In this document: positions 25,508 to 35,277 of the stretch, piece after piece
Position numbering within the stretch: the stretch's first letter is position 1
Layout of the letters: every line of letters begins with the position of its first letter
Assembly (NCBI GenBank): GCA_031253625.1
Contig: JAIRVZ010000061.1
Location: 40,865 to 104,864 of the forward strand
Direction of reading: 5' to 3'
Length of the DNA: 64,000 bases
Origin: Dysgonamonadaceae bacterium
Lineage (GTDB): Bacteria; Bacteroidota; Bacteroidia; Bacteroidales; Azobacteroidaceae
Translations under genes and position numbers: made by a program
The notes under the pieces: generated by a model
Databases searched by the model: none
What the model was told of the DNA's origin: nothing
Seen by the model: the letters and a program-made list of their open reading frames with translations, nothing else

Positions 25508-28500
25508 ATGAAACACCTTTTCAAAACCTCAATCATCGCCGCCCTGTTGCTCACAGCAGCAACGGCAGCAAGCGCCCAAACCCAATATTTGGGAAATCAG
25601 GGCGAAATCATCGGCACTTCCGATTCGCGAATGGCGGTTACCATTCAGGAAACCAACGACCACGTGGTGTTGCAGGTAACGGCAATAGGCGTAATCAGAG
25701 CCCAATTATTCAACTTTATTCTGGTCTATCAGCCCAATGCTTTGGTGCTTACGGACAATACCTTTGCGTATGACATTCCGCAGGGGCTCGACCCATCTGA
25801 CTTCGGTTCGCCTGTTATACGAATGGAACCCGATTTTGTAAGCAAATATTCTACCTTTTCCACGCAGGTAGAGAATCATCAGGTGATTACCGGCGGCACG
25901 GCTGCGGGTATGAACACCATTAACACATTGGTACGCACCACCAATCCGCTTCCCACGGCGCCAATGAATATGGTTACGGGTCAGACCTTGCCGGTCTATA
26001 AAATTTTCTTCAGGAAAAGAACAGCAGGCGTTCCGTTGAACACATCGGATTTGGGATTTTTCTATAATTCGTCAAGTCCGCGCACCTGTTCAAAATGGAA
26101 CTACAACGGCGTTAACGTTTCGTCAAACCCTTTGAACGCTCCGGATGCCTATTATGCAAATCTCAATTTGTTTGTCTATCGCTCGCCTTCGAGGGTGAGC
26201 ACGTTTGATGCAAGCAGCATAACGGCTTCTTCGGCTACTTTGAACGGCAATTTTATTCGCGGCGATTTTTCGCCTGCCAACAATATGGTTGTAAGCGGAT
26301 ATACCTCGGCTACCAATACAGGAAGAATAAATTATGATGATATTCTGCAATATGGTTTTATCTACACAAAAAGTAATGTAGAGCTTACTATGATAGAATT
26401 TAAAGATTCTATTTATATGAATGGTACACGCTATCCTTTTCCTGCCCCGGTCGAAATTGCTGCAGGTACTTTTATTCGCGGAGGAATAACATTTTATATT
26501 AAATCAAAAGATAACGCTGCTGCTACCCGCTCGGTAGATTTTTCCGAAAATGTTACAGGTCTAACTCTCAATGATACATATTATTACTGGTCATTTGCAA
26601 AATATAAATTTGAAACATCGGGCACTTATACTGCTGTTGGCGGCAAAAAAAGTTTTGTTCCTGTTTCTCTATTCTGCGGAGGAGACGGCTCGCCTGCCGA
26701 ACCTTACAAAATCTGCACAGCCGAGCAGTTAAGCGAGGTAAGAAATTATTTAAATAAAGAATTTATTTTAGAAAATGATATTGATTTAAACGATTATAAT
26801 GGCGCTATTATAAAAAATGCGGAAAATGTGTCGGCTTATTGGAGTTTGAGCCAGTGGTCTATTGGCGGCGGAAAACTGACATCAGGCCTTACACAAACCG
26901 GAACAGCGATGTTCAATTATGAATCCGGAAAAAATGTGTATTTGGAATATGAATGTACTCCGGTAGTGTATGCAGCATATCAAGTATTGTTGCGCAATGG
27001 AAGCTCAAATATTTCGTTGGTTGTAAAACCGCTTACAACAAGTACAATGGAACTTACCTGCTATGTGGGCAATACCATAGTAAAAGCTACTCAAACGCTC
27101 ACTTATGGCGGCGGCAATCCGTTTACCATGCGCATAGACCTCAACGAAGATTTGTTGCGAGTGTGGGTAAACAAAGACACCACGGACGCGCCAATATTTT
27201 CGGTTGATAAACTGCCAGTAGAAGTTGGGAAATTTGGTTTCAAAAATGGAAATTTTTTCGGCGGCGATTCGCACGGATCGCACGAACTTTCCAAAATTAA
27301 CATTCATTTTTCAGATAATACTAACGGCTGGTTGCCGATTGGAAACAGCACAACCCCGTTTGAAGGCAATTTCAACGGCAACAGGCACGTTATCAGCGGT
27401 TTGTGGATTAATCGCCCAACATCTGACAACAACGGTTTATTCGGCATTGTTTCTAATGCTGCTAAAATCGAAAGTTTGGGCGTTGAAATTCGGTCACTGA
27501 GCGGAGCCGAAGTGGGAATAATTGGTCAGGACTATGTTGGCGGTTTGGTTGGCAGAAACAGAAACGCTGCAACCATTACCAACTGCTATGTAACGGGAAA
27601 TATCAGCGGACGGCTTTATGTTGGCGGTTTGGCTGGTAAAAATGATTTTGCCTCTATTACCAACTGCTACGCTATTGGAAATATTGCTGCGTCAGAAGAT
27701 AATGTCGGCGGTTTGGTTGGTATAAATTCTCAAACTGCAAACATTACCAACTGCTACGCTGCAGGAAAGGTTACAACAGGATTGGCGGTAACACCCGCTA
27801 TCGGCGGTTTTGTCGGAGTTAGCGATGCCTCAAACATCACCAACTGCTACTTCAACCAAGACCTTAACCCGTCATTAGATGCCGTTGGAACCATTTATAG
27901 CGGCACAGTAACCGTTACAGGCAAAACCACCGCCGAAATGAAGCAGCAGGCAACATTTACCCCGTGGGATTTCGCAACCATTTGGAAAATCTGTCCCAAT
28001 TCTACACCATTATTAAGATGGCAAGATGTTAATTGCGATGATTACAATTTCTGCGGCGGCAAAGGCACGGACTTAAATCCATACCGGATTTGCAACGCAG
28101 AGCAGTTAAATAAGGTGCGCAATTTCCTTGATAAATCATTTATTTTAATGAATGATATTGATTTAAAAGATTTTATTGATAATAATACTGTTCAAGATAT
28201 TAAAAATAACGGGTGGCAGCCGATTGGACATAATAATCCAAATTCATCTGCAAACCGTTTTAGAGGCAATTTCAACGGCAACGGACACAAAATCAGCGGT
28301 TTATGGATTGACCGCCCGACAACTGACTATGGCGGTTTGTTCGGCGTAGCAGAAAACGGAACCATAGAAAACTTGGGTGTAGAAATTGCAGCGAAAGGAG
28401 TAAAAGGACATATTCACGTTGGCGGATTAATGGGATACAATGCTTCTACCATTAAAAACTGCTACGCTGTCGGAGATGTAACCTCAACAAATGTTTCTGT

Positions 28501-31500
28501 CGGCGGACTGGTGGGAAACAATAACAGTGGCGGTACCATTACCAACTGCTACGCTGTCGGAAATGTAACCGTAACAAATAATACTGCCGGCGGATTAGCG
28601 GGAATAAATTATACTGCCATTACCAACTGCTACGCTGCAGGAACTGTAAATGGAGGTTCTGAGCTCGGCGGCTTGGTGGGAAGAAATTGGAACGGCGCCA
28701 TTACCAACTGCTTCTACGATAATCTGCTACACACAGGAAGCGGCGCTGGTTCTGATAACAATGGGCAAACCGTTACCGGCAAATCAACCGCCGATATGAA
28801 AAAACAGGCAACATTTATCCCCGCAGGCACAGGCGCAGGGCAATGGAACTTCACCGCAGGCACAGGCATTTGGACTATCTGCGAAAACTTTTCGTATCCG
28901 TTATTCCAATGGCAAAATGCTGATTGCGCAGATTATATTTTCTGCGGAAACGGCAACGGCTCGCCCGAAAATCCGTATCATATTTGCGATGCGGAACAGT
29001 TAAATCAAGTACGGAATTATTTAGACAAATCATTTATTTTAGATAATAATATTGATATAGAAGCATTTTCTACCGCAACTTACGGCGCAAGCGGATGGCT
29101 GCCGATTGGTACAAACGTTACCCAATTTTCAGGCAACTTCAACGGAGCGGGGCATACTATCAGCGGTTTATGGTGTTTCATCACACTGCCAACTGACGGC
29201 GTTGGTCTATTCGGATATATTAACGGCGCAAAAATAGATAGTTTGGGCGTAGAAGCCAGAATGATGAATGGCGTTTTTGTAAACAATGGCGCTATGGCAG
29301 GCGTATTGGCAGGTTCCTGTTTCAATTCCGAAATTTCAAACTGCTACGCAAAAGGTTCGTTGTCGGGAGAAAATTATGTAGGCGGATTAATCGGTTTCTC
29401 TAATAACGCCTCTGTCATTAACAACTGTTACGCTCAGGTAAATGTATATGGAGAGAGTATGGTCGGCGGTTTGATTGGCGACAATGTTGATGGCGCTGTT
29501 ATAAACTGCTACGCCGCAGGACCTGTAGCAGGAGGACCTGTAGCAGGAGGACAGAATGATTACGGCGCATTTATCGGGGTAAATGTATCGGGTAATGTTA
29601 CAAACTGCTACCGCGATAAAACCATTAACCCGACCTTAGATGCCATTGGTATTGACTTCAATTCACAGGTTGTTTTCGACAAAACCACTGCCGAAATGAA
29701 AACCCAAAGCACCTTTACCGCTTGGGATTTTGATGTTCCCGGCGTTTGGAAAATGTGCGAACACAATATCTACCCCGCGCTGCAATGGCAAAATATTGAT
29801 TGCGATATTTATCCCTTCTGCGGAGGTATAGGCACAGCAGGCAACCCGTATCAAATTTGCACAGCAGAGCAGTTAAATAAAGTCAGAAATTATTTAGATA
29901 AATTTTTTATTTTGAATAATGATATTGATTTAACTGATTTTATTGAAGATTTTGATAATGTGCAGGGCTGGGAGCCGATAGGATATCTTTCTGCCTTTTT
30001 ACCAACTAAATTTCAGGGTATTTTCAACGGCAACGGACATATAATCAGCGGCTTATGGATAGAGCGGCAGGACGATAACTATATCGGTTTGTTCGGCTAT
30101 ACACGCAGCGCAAGAATAGAAAACCTGGGCGTGAAAATTGCCGAAATGAAACAGGTAAAGGGAAATATTGGTGTCGGCGGACTGGTAGGAACAAATGAAG
30201 CCACTATCATTAACAACTGCTACGTTGACGGACCTGTAAGCGGAAATTTTAATGTCGGCGGACTGGTTGGATACAATGACCTTGGAAGTTATATTATCAA
30301 CTGCTACGTAACAGGAAAGGTAACAGCAACTAATTATGCCGGCGGCGTAGTGGGAGTAAATATAAATGCTAATGCTACCATTATCAACTGTTACGCTGCT
30401 GCAAGTGTAAGCGGAAATCCTCGCGGCGGCGTGGTGGGAGGAGTTACAAATAATACTAACGTTAGCAACTGTTATTTCGACAAAGATATTAGCGGCGCAA
30501 CAAACGGCGTTGGCGCTTTCGCTATAGGCGGCTCAGCAACAAACATTGTCGGCAAAACCACCGCCGAAATGAAACAGGAAGCCACCTACACACCCGCAGG
30601 CACAATTTTTGGTCAATGGAATTTCACCGCAGGCACAGGCATTTGGACAATCTGCGAGGGCTATTCGTATCCGCATTTTCAATGGCAAAATATCCTTTGC
30701 GAACACGATTACGGCTTGCTCTTCAATGTAACAGACGGCAAATTCTATCTCGACATCAACGACAACCGCGCTTACGACGCAGGCATAGACATCGAATACA
30801 CCGCACAGGCAACAAAATGGTCGTACAGCGGCGGCATCCTCTCCCTCAACGGCTTTGAGTGGGAAACCTCCGCAGCAACGGCATTAACAATAGTGAATGG
30901 CGCATTAACAATAGATATTGAAGGTGTAAATACATTCAAATCTCTGCATAGCGGCGGCGGAAGCAACAGTTACGGCGTTTGCGGCGCTAATCCTTACGCG
31001 CTCACAATCGGCGGCAACGGCACGCTAAACGCTATCAGCGGAAACACCGGCGGCATCTACTCAAGCAGCGGAATATACGTCAATCCGTCTCTTACAATAA
31101 ACGGAGGTACAATAAATGCTCAGGGCGGTGCATCGGTCAATCAAAGTAATGGCATCTATGTTCATTCCAACGGACCGGGAGGAGACGCAATACTGACAAT
31201 CAACGGCGGAAATGTAAATGCTGTTGCAAGCGTGACAGCGCCAACAAGTTATGGCGTTTATGTCAGAATGAATGTTTTCTTCCTCGCAGCGAAACTGAAT
31301 ATCAACAGCGGCTCGCTCACCTCGCAGGGAAACTCGCAGGCAATCCGTGTATCAAGTATGGACAACCTCAACACCCTCGCCACCCCCGCAATGCACAAAT
31401 GGACAAAAAGCGCCAACTACAACGGCTCAGGTTCTACTTCGGGCATTTTCCCAGGCGGCTTGGCGTTCAGCAACAGCGATGTGCCAAAATATGCAAAAAT

Positions 31501-34500
31501 TGAAACGATAGATAAACTAACTCCAACGCTCACGCTTTCGGCATCGCCAGTAAATTCATTGACATTGCCGGGCAACATTACGCTCACAGCAACATTGACA
31601 GGCGCAACCGACAATTCGGGTAAAACCATCGCATTTATTGTAAACAGCACGCAGTATGACGAAATAACCAACGCTTCGGGCGTGGCTACATTTATGGTAA
31701 CAAACCCGAATGTGGGAACGTACAATTTCGGCGCATCGTTTGCAGGCGATGCGCAAAACAATACGGCAGCAGCAACAGGTATAAGTGGTTATCCTGTAGG
31801 GCTTGGAGCGCAAGTTGCATTAACGCTCAACGGGTTGGACAATGCCTATGTGTATGGTAACGCTCCGTTTAATCTGTCAACTTCGGGCGGCAGCGGCAAC
31901 GGAATGGTAAGCTACACATCAAGTGCACCTGCTGTTGCAAGCATTGCTGGAAATGTTGTAACAATCCTTAAAGCAGGAACATTCATAATAACTGCCACCA
32001 AAGCTGCCGATGCGAATTATGCGGCGGCAAGCATTAGCTCCGGCAGCATAACCGTTAACGAGGCAACGCCCGATGTACGCTTAGCAGCTACCGGCGGCAC
32101 CAATATCAACGACCCGATTATTTTGACCGCCACCGTTGCCAAACCAAACGGCAGCACCGGTGCAACACCAAGCGGAACAGTAACATTTAGCGAAGGTGCT
32201 GCCATATTGGCAAACAATGTAACTTTGAATGCATTGGGTGTAGCAACATTTACCGTGAATAATCCAACCGGCGGCAGCCACACCTACAAAGCGGAATATT
32301 CCGGACAAAGCGGCTATTACACCGGCGGCAGCAACACCGATACCCGTGTGGTAGGCGCAGCCGAGCAAGCGGCGCTTTCCATTACCGGCATACCGGCTGT
32401 CATTACTTACGGCGATGCAGGATTTACGCTTTCTACCACCGGTGGTAACGGAACGGGTGCGATAAGTTTTTCGGCTCCGGCTAACAACGGCATACTGAAC
32501 GTAACGCCGCAGGGAGCAGTAACGATTATTGGCGCAGGAAAGGTAGCCATTACCGTTTCCAAAGCTGCCGACAACAGCTACAATGAAAAAACCGCCACAG
32601 TAGATATTACCGTTTTACAGCGTAATATCAATCTTGTTACACTCGCAACTACCGGCAACCGCATACATACCGGCAGTCAACTGCAACCCACATTTACCGT
32701 TTCAGACGGCGCAATTGCCATTACCACAGGAGATTATACCAACAGTTACGGCGCAAATATCAACGCAGGAACCAACGCCGGAAGCATTACACTCTACGGT
32801 CAAGGCAATTATACCGGTACAAAAACAGTAACGTTCGATATTGAAAAACGTCCGCTTACTGGCGCAACAATTATCCTTGCCGCAGGACCATACATTTACA
32901 CCGGCAATGCCATAGAACCTGTTGTAACCAATGTTGTTGTAGACGGCATTACCGTACCTGCCGTCGAATACGAAGTAACCTACTCCGGCAACACCTTTGT
33001 GGGAACAGCCACCGTAACCGTTACAGCAAAAGCAACAGGCAATTTCAGCCTAAGCGAAAACAAAACATTTGCTATTGAACCGGCTCAACAGGAAGCCCTC
33101 ACAATTATCGGATTGGGTAACACCTACACGTATGGCGAGGCAACGTTTAACCTGTCAACTTCGGGCGGCAACGGTAGCGGAATGGTAAGCTACATGTCGA
33201 GCACTCCGGCAGTTGCAAGCATTGTGGGTAATGTTGTAACAATTCACAAAGCAGGCACATTTACAATAACCGCCACCAAAGCAGCCGATGCCAATTACAA
33301 CGCAACGAGCGTTACTTCCGGCGAAACAACCATTAACGAGGCAACGCCTGTTGTAACACTAACCGGTGCAGATGTAAATTACGGGCAAAACGTAACAATA
33401 ACCGCCACAGTAGCAGCACCGGCAGGAAGCACAGGAGCAATCCCAAGCGGAACCGTTACTTTCTATGAAGGATTGACCGAGCTGGCAACCGATGTGCTGC
33501 TCGTAAACGGTGAAGCAAGTTATACCACCACCGCACTTCCCGTTGCCGGAAATCACAGCTATTCGGCGGAATATTCCGGTCAAACCGATTATTACACCAC
33601 TGCCTCTGGAATGAAGAGCGTGGGCGTGGGCATGAGTAATCAAGCAGCACTGAACATTACCGGCAAACCGGCTGTCATTACTTACGGCGATGCAGGATTT
33701 ACGCTTTCCACCACCGGCGGTAGCGGAACAGGAGCGGTAAGTTTCTCGGCTCCGGCTAACAACGGTATTTTGAACGTCACTTCGGGCGGAACCGTAACCA
33801 TTACCGGCGCAGGAACCGTAACCATTACGGCAACCAAAGCAGGCGACAATAATTATAATACCGCCACGGCAAATTTGAATATTACCGTTGACAAACGCAA
33901 TATTAATCTTGTTACGGTAAGCGTTACCGGCAACCGCGTTTACACCGGCAGTCAATTACAGCCCACATTCAACGTTTTCGACGGCGCAATTGCCATTATC
34001 ACAGGCGATTATACTAACAGTTACGGCGCAAATATCAACGTAGGAACCAACGCCGGAAGCATTACTCTCTACGGTCAAGGCAATTATACCGGTACGAAAA
34101 CTGTGATGTTTGATATTACAGCAAAATCAGTAACGGTTGATTGGGCAAATACAACGCTGACCTACAACGGTTTGGCGCAAAAACCAACAGCAAACATCAC
34201 TGGCGTTGGCACAGACGGCTCAATTACCCTTGATGTGTCAGGCGAACAGACAAATGTTGGCGCAGGCTACACCGCAACGGCAAGTTTCAATCCCGACAAC
34301 GAAAACTACACGTTGACCAATAATCCAACTAATTTTGAAATAACCAAACGCCAAATTACGATTAAGGCAAAAGACGAAACCATAGATTATGGTCAAACAC
34401 CTGTGTTGGCTTATGAAATCACAGAGGGCAATTTGGTAAACAGCGATAAATTGACAGGCGCATTGGCGGTTGATAATCTGGAAGTAGGCAAGCACAACAT

Positions 34501-35269
34501 CACGCAAGGAACGCTAACCGCAGGCGACAACTACAATATTACATACGTTTTCGCTATTCTTACCGTATTAAGCGTTGATGTATCTGTAAGCGAAATTACC
34601 ATAGACGGCGAAACCGCCGATCGCACAGGTAACAATTTCAATATTTTGGCACAATGCGGCGCAAACAGCGTAGAAATCAGTGTCGCCACCGACCCGCTCG
34701 CAACGGTAACGATTAACGGCGTACCACAAAATCCGCGTAGCGTTAATTTGACAAATTACGGAGCAAATGTTATCACAATTATTGTAAAGGCGCAAAACGG
34801 CGATACCGAAACCTACACCCTCACCGTTGACAAACCCATAACGGCAGACATCGCATTTTACGACCGTTTCGCGGGAGTGCTGATCGTACCTGTGCAGGTA
34901 GAAGGCATCGGCGCGGTTAATACTGTTGAATGGTATCTCAATGGCGTTCGCTTAGACCGCGACCCCGCCAAAGGCTACATCGAAATGAAAGAAGCCGGCA
35001 GTTATTACGCCCTTATCAACGGTACAATCCGCACCTGTGAAGTCGTTCAAACAAGTTATGCGGCATCAAGCATTTCCGTTTATCCAAATCCAACGGCAGG
35101 CGCGGTAAATGTTGAATACGAGCAAAATATTGACCAAATACAGGTGTTCGACAATTTCGGCAAATTGATATTAACGCCAACCGAAAAATCATTCGACATC
35201 AGCCATTTGCCGCAAGGCGTATATTTGATAAAAATCAACGGCGAAACAGTAAAAATAATTAGAAAATAA
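25508..35269 (+). CDS. Giant T9SS-secreted GLUG/Ig-like/MBG adhesin
   Basis: A 3253-residue protein. Signal peptide 1-23 (TAATAASAQ), an N-terminal beta region to about 390, then four GLUG modules beginning near residues 395, 851, 1144 and 1436; each opens with a PYxIC-AEQL segment and carries GGLVGxN...NCYAxG repeats. Module 1 holds an extra beta-rich insert (about 431-600). A beta-helix, carbohydrate-domain-like region follows (about 1734-2001), then Ig-like and MBG/YDG-type repeats (2003-3020), a cadherin-like beta-sandwich domain (about 3021-3110), and a T9SS type A sorting domain (ISVYPNPTAGAVNVEY at 3189 to the KIIRK end). Known: such proteins are exported and attached to the surface and act in adhesion. 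GC content and codon choice (GGC, ACC, GCC) differ from neighbouring genes. It is followed after 8 nt by an OmpA-family gene, so the two form one operon. Confidence 0.93.
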   Translation: MKHLFKTSIIAALLLTAATAASAQTQYLGNQGEIIGTSDSRMAVTIQETNDHVVLQVTAIGVIRAQLFNFILVYQPNALVLTDNTFAYDIPQGLDPSDFGSPVIRMEPDFVSKYSTFSTQVENHQVITGGTAAGMNTINTLVRTTNPLPTAPMNMVTGQTLPVYKIFFRKRTAGVPLNTSDLGFFYNSSSPRTCSKWNYNGVNVSSNPLNAPDAYYANLNLFVYRSPSRVSTFDASSITASSATLNGNFIRGDFSPANNMVVSGYTSATNTGRINYDDILQYGFIYTKSNVELTMIEFKDSIYMNGTRYPFPAPVEIAAGTFIRGGITFYIKSKDNAAATRSVDFSENVTGLTLNDTYYYWSFAKYKFETSGTYTAVGGKKSFVPVSLFCGGDGSPAEPYKICTAEQLSEVRNYLNKEFILENDIDLNDYNGAIIKNAENVSAYWSLSQWSIGGGKLTSGLTQTGTAMFNYESGKNVYLEYECTPVVYAAYQVLLRNGSSNISLVVKPLTTSTMELTCYVGNTIVKATQTLTYGGGNPFTMRIDLNEDLLRVWVNKDTTDAPIFSVDKLPVEVGKFGFKNGNFFGGDSHGSHELSKINIHFSDNTNGWLPIGNSTTPFEGNFNGNRHVISGLWINRPTSDNNGLFGIVSNAAKIESLGVEIRSLSGAEVGIIGQDYVGGLVGRNRNAATITNCYVTGNISGRLYVGGLAGKNDFASITNCYAIGNIAASEDNVGGLVGINSQTANITNCYAAGKVTTGLAVTPAIGGFVGVSDASNITNCYFNQDLNPSLDAVGTIYSGTVTVTGKTTAEMKQQATFTPWDFATIWKICPNSTPLLRWQDVNCDDYNFCGGKGTDLNPYRICNAEQLNKVRNFLDKSFILMNDIDLKDFIDNNTVQDIKNNGWQPIGHNNPNSSANRFRGNFNGNGHKISGLWIDRPTTDYGGLFGVAENGTIENLGVEIAAKGVKGHIHVGGLMGYNASTIKNCYAVGDVTSTNVSVGGLVGNNNSGGTITNCYAVGNVTVTNNTAGGLAGINYTAITNCYAAGTVNGGSELGGLVGRNWNGAITNCFYDNLLHTGSGAGSDNNGQTVTGKSTADMKKQATFIPAGTGAGQWNFTAGTGIWTICENFSYPLFQWQNADCADYIFCGNGNGSPENPYHICDAEQLNQVRNYLDKSFILDNNIDIEAFSTATYGASGWLPIGTNVTQFSGNFNGAGHTISGLWCFITLPTDGVGLFGYINGAKIDSLGVEARMMNGVFVNNGAMAGVLAGSCFNSEISNCYAKGSLSGENYVGGLIGFSNNASVINNCYAQVNVYGESMVGGLIGDNVDGAVINCYAAGPVAGGPVAGGQNDYGAFIGVNVSGNVTNCYRDKTINPTLDAIGIDFNSQVVFDKTTAEMKTQSTFTAWDFDVPGVWKMCEHNIYPALQWQNIDCDIYPFCGGIGTAGNPYQICTAEQLNKVRNYLDKFFILNNDIDLTDFIEDFDNVQGWEPIGYLSAFLPTKFQGIFNGNGHIISGLWIERQDDNYIGLFGYTRSARIENLGVKIAEMKQVKGNIGVGGLVGTNEATIINNCYVDGPVSGNFNVGGLVGYNDLGSYIINCYVTGKVTATNYAGGVVGVNINANATIINCYAAASVSGNPRGGVVGGVTNNTNVSNCYFDKDISGATNGVGAFAIGGSATNIVGKTTAEMKQEATYTPAGTIFGQWNFTAGTGIWTICEGYSYPHFQWQNILCEHDYGLLFNVTDGKFYLDINDNRAYDAGIDIEYTAQATKWSYSGGILSLNGFEWETSAATALTIVNGALTIDIEGVNTFKSLHSGGGSNSYGVCGANPYALTIGGNGTLNAISGNTGGIYSSSGIYVNPSLTINGGTINAQGGASVNQSNGIYVHSNGPGGDAILTINGGNVNAVASVTAPTSYGVYVRMNVFFLAAKLNINSGSLTSQGNSQAIRVSSMDNLNTLATPAMHKWTKSANYNGSGSTSGIFPGGLAFSNSDVPKYAKIETIDKLTPTLTLSASPVNSLTLPGNITLTATLTGATDNSGKTIAFIVNSTQYDEITNASGVATFMVTNPNVGTYNFGASFAGDAQNNTAAATGISGYPVGLGAQVALTLNGLDNAYVYGNAPFNLSTSGGSGNGMVSYTSSAPAVASIAGNVVTILKAGTFIITATKAADANYAAASISSGSITVNEATPDVRLAATGGTNINDPIILTATVAKPNGSTGATPSGTVTFSEGAAILANNVTLNALGVATFTVNNPTGGSHTYKAEYSGQSGYYTGGSNTDTRVVGAAEQAALSITGIPAVITYGDAGFTLSTTGGNGTGAISFSAPANNGILNVTPQGAVTIIGAGKVAITVSKAADNSYNEKTATVDITVLQRNINLVTLATTGNRIHTGSQLQPTFTVSDGAIAITTGDYTNSYGANINAGTNAGSITLYGQGNYTGTKTVTFDIEKRPLTGATIILAAGPYIYTGNAIEPVVTNVVVDGITVPAVEYEVTYSGNTFVGTATVTVTAKATGNFSLSENKTFAIEPAQQEALTIIGLGNTYTYGEATFNLSTSGGNGSGMVSYMSSTPAVASIVGNVVTIHKAGTFTITATKAADANYNATSVTSGETTINEATPVVTLTGADVNYGQNVTITATVAAPAGSTGAIPSGTVTFYEGLTELATDVLLVNGEASYTTTALPVAGNHSYSAEYSGQTDYYTTASGMKSVGVGMSNQAALNITGKPAVITYGDAGFTLSTTGGSGTGAVSFSAPANNGILNVTSGGTVTITGAGTVTITATKAGDNNYNTATANLNITVDKRNINLVTVSVTGNRVYTGSQLQPTFNVFDGAIAIITGDYTNSYGANINVGTNAGSITLYGQGNYTGTKTVMFDITAKSVTVDWANTTLTYNGLAQKPTANITGVGTDGSITLDVSGEQTNVGAGYTATASFNPDNENYTLTNNPTNFEITKRQITIKAKDETIDYGQTPVLAYEITEGNLVNSDKLTGALAVDNLEVGKHNITQGTLTAGDNYNITYVFAILTVLSVDVSVSEITIDGETADRTGNNFNILAQCGANSVEISVATDPLATVTINGVPQNPRSVNLTNYGANVITIIVKAQNGDTETYTLTVDKPITADIAFYDRFAGVLIVPVQVEGIGAVNTVEWYLNGVRLDRDPAKGYIEMKEAGSYYALINGTIRTCEVVQTSYAASSISVYPNPTAGAVNVEYEQNIDQIQVFDNFGKLILTPTEKSFDISHLPQGVYLIKINGETVKIIRK
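32393..34095 (+). repeat. 1275-nt tandem duplication inside the adhesin gene
   Basis: Near-identical segments recur at a constant 1275-nt offset: CCGGCTGTCATTACTTACGG at 32393 and 33668, and GCGCAAATATCAACG at 32751 and 34026. Each 425-residue unit holds one MBG-like, one Ig-like, a second MBG-like and one YDG-type (RNINLVT) domain. The units run from about 31814 and from about 33089. Confidence 0.85.
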
Positions 35270-35277
35270 AATATACA

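Noticed and set aside
29520..29555. Short tandem repeat (GGACCTGTAGCAGGA, two units) as CRISPR-like
   Set aside because: It is an in-frame GPVAG duplication inside the adhesin; no spacers or cas genes are present in the window.
26123..34507. Many open frames on the opposite strand or other frames of the giant adhesin gene
   Set aside because: They follow the repeat content of the real gene and show no conserved domain or promoter.
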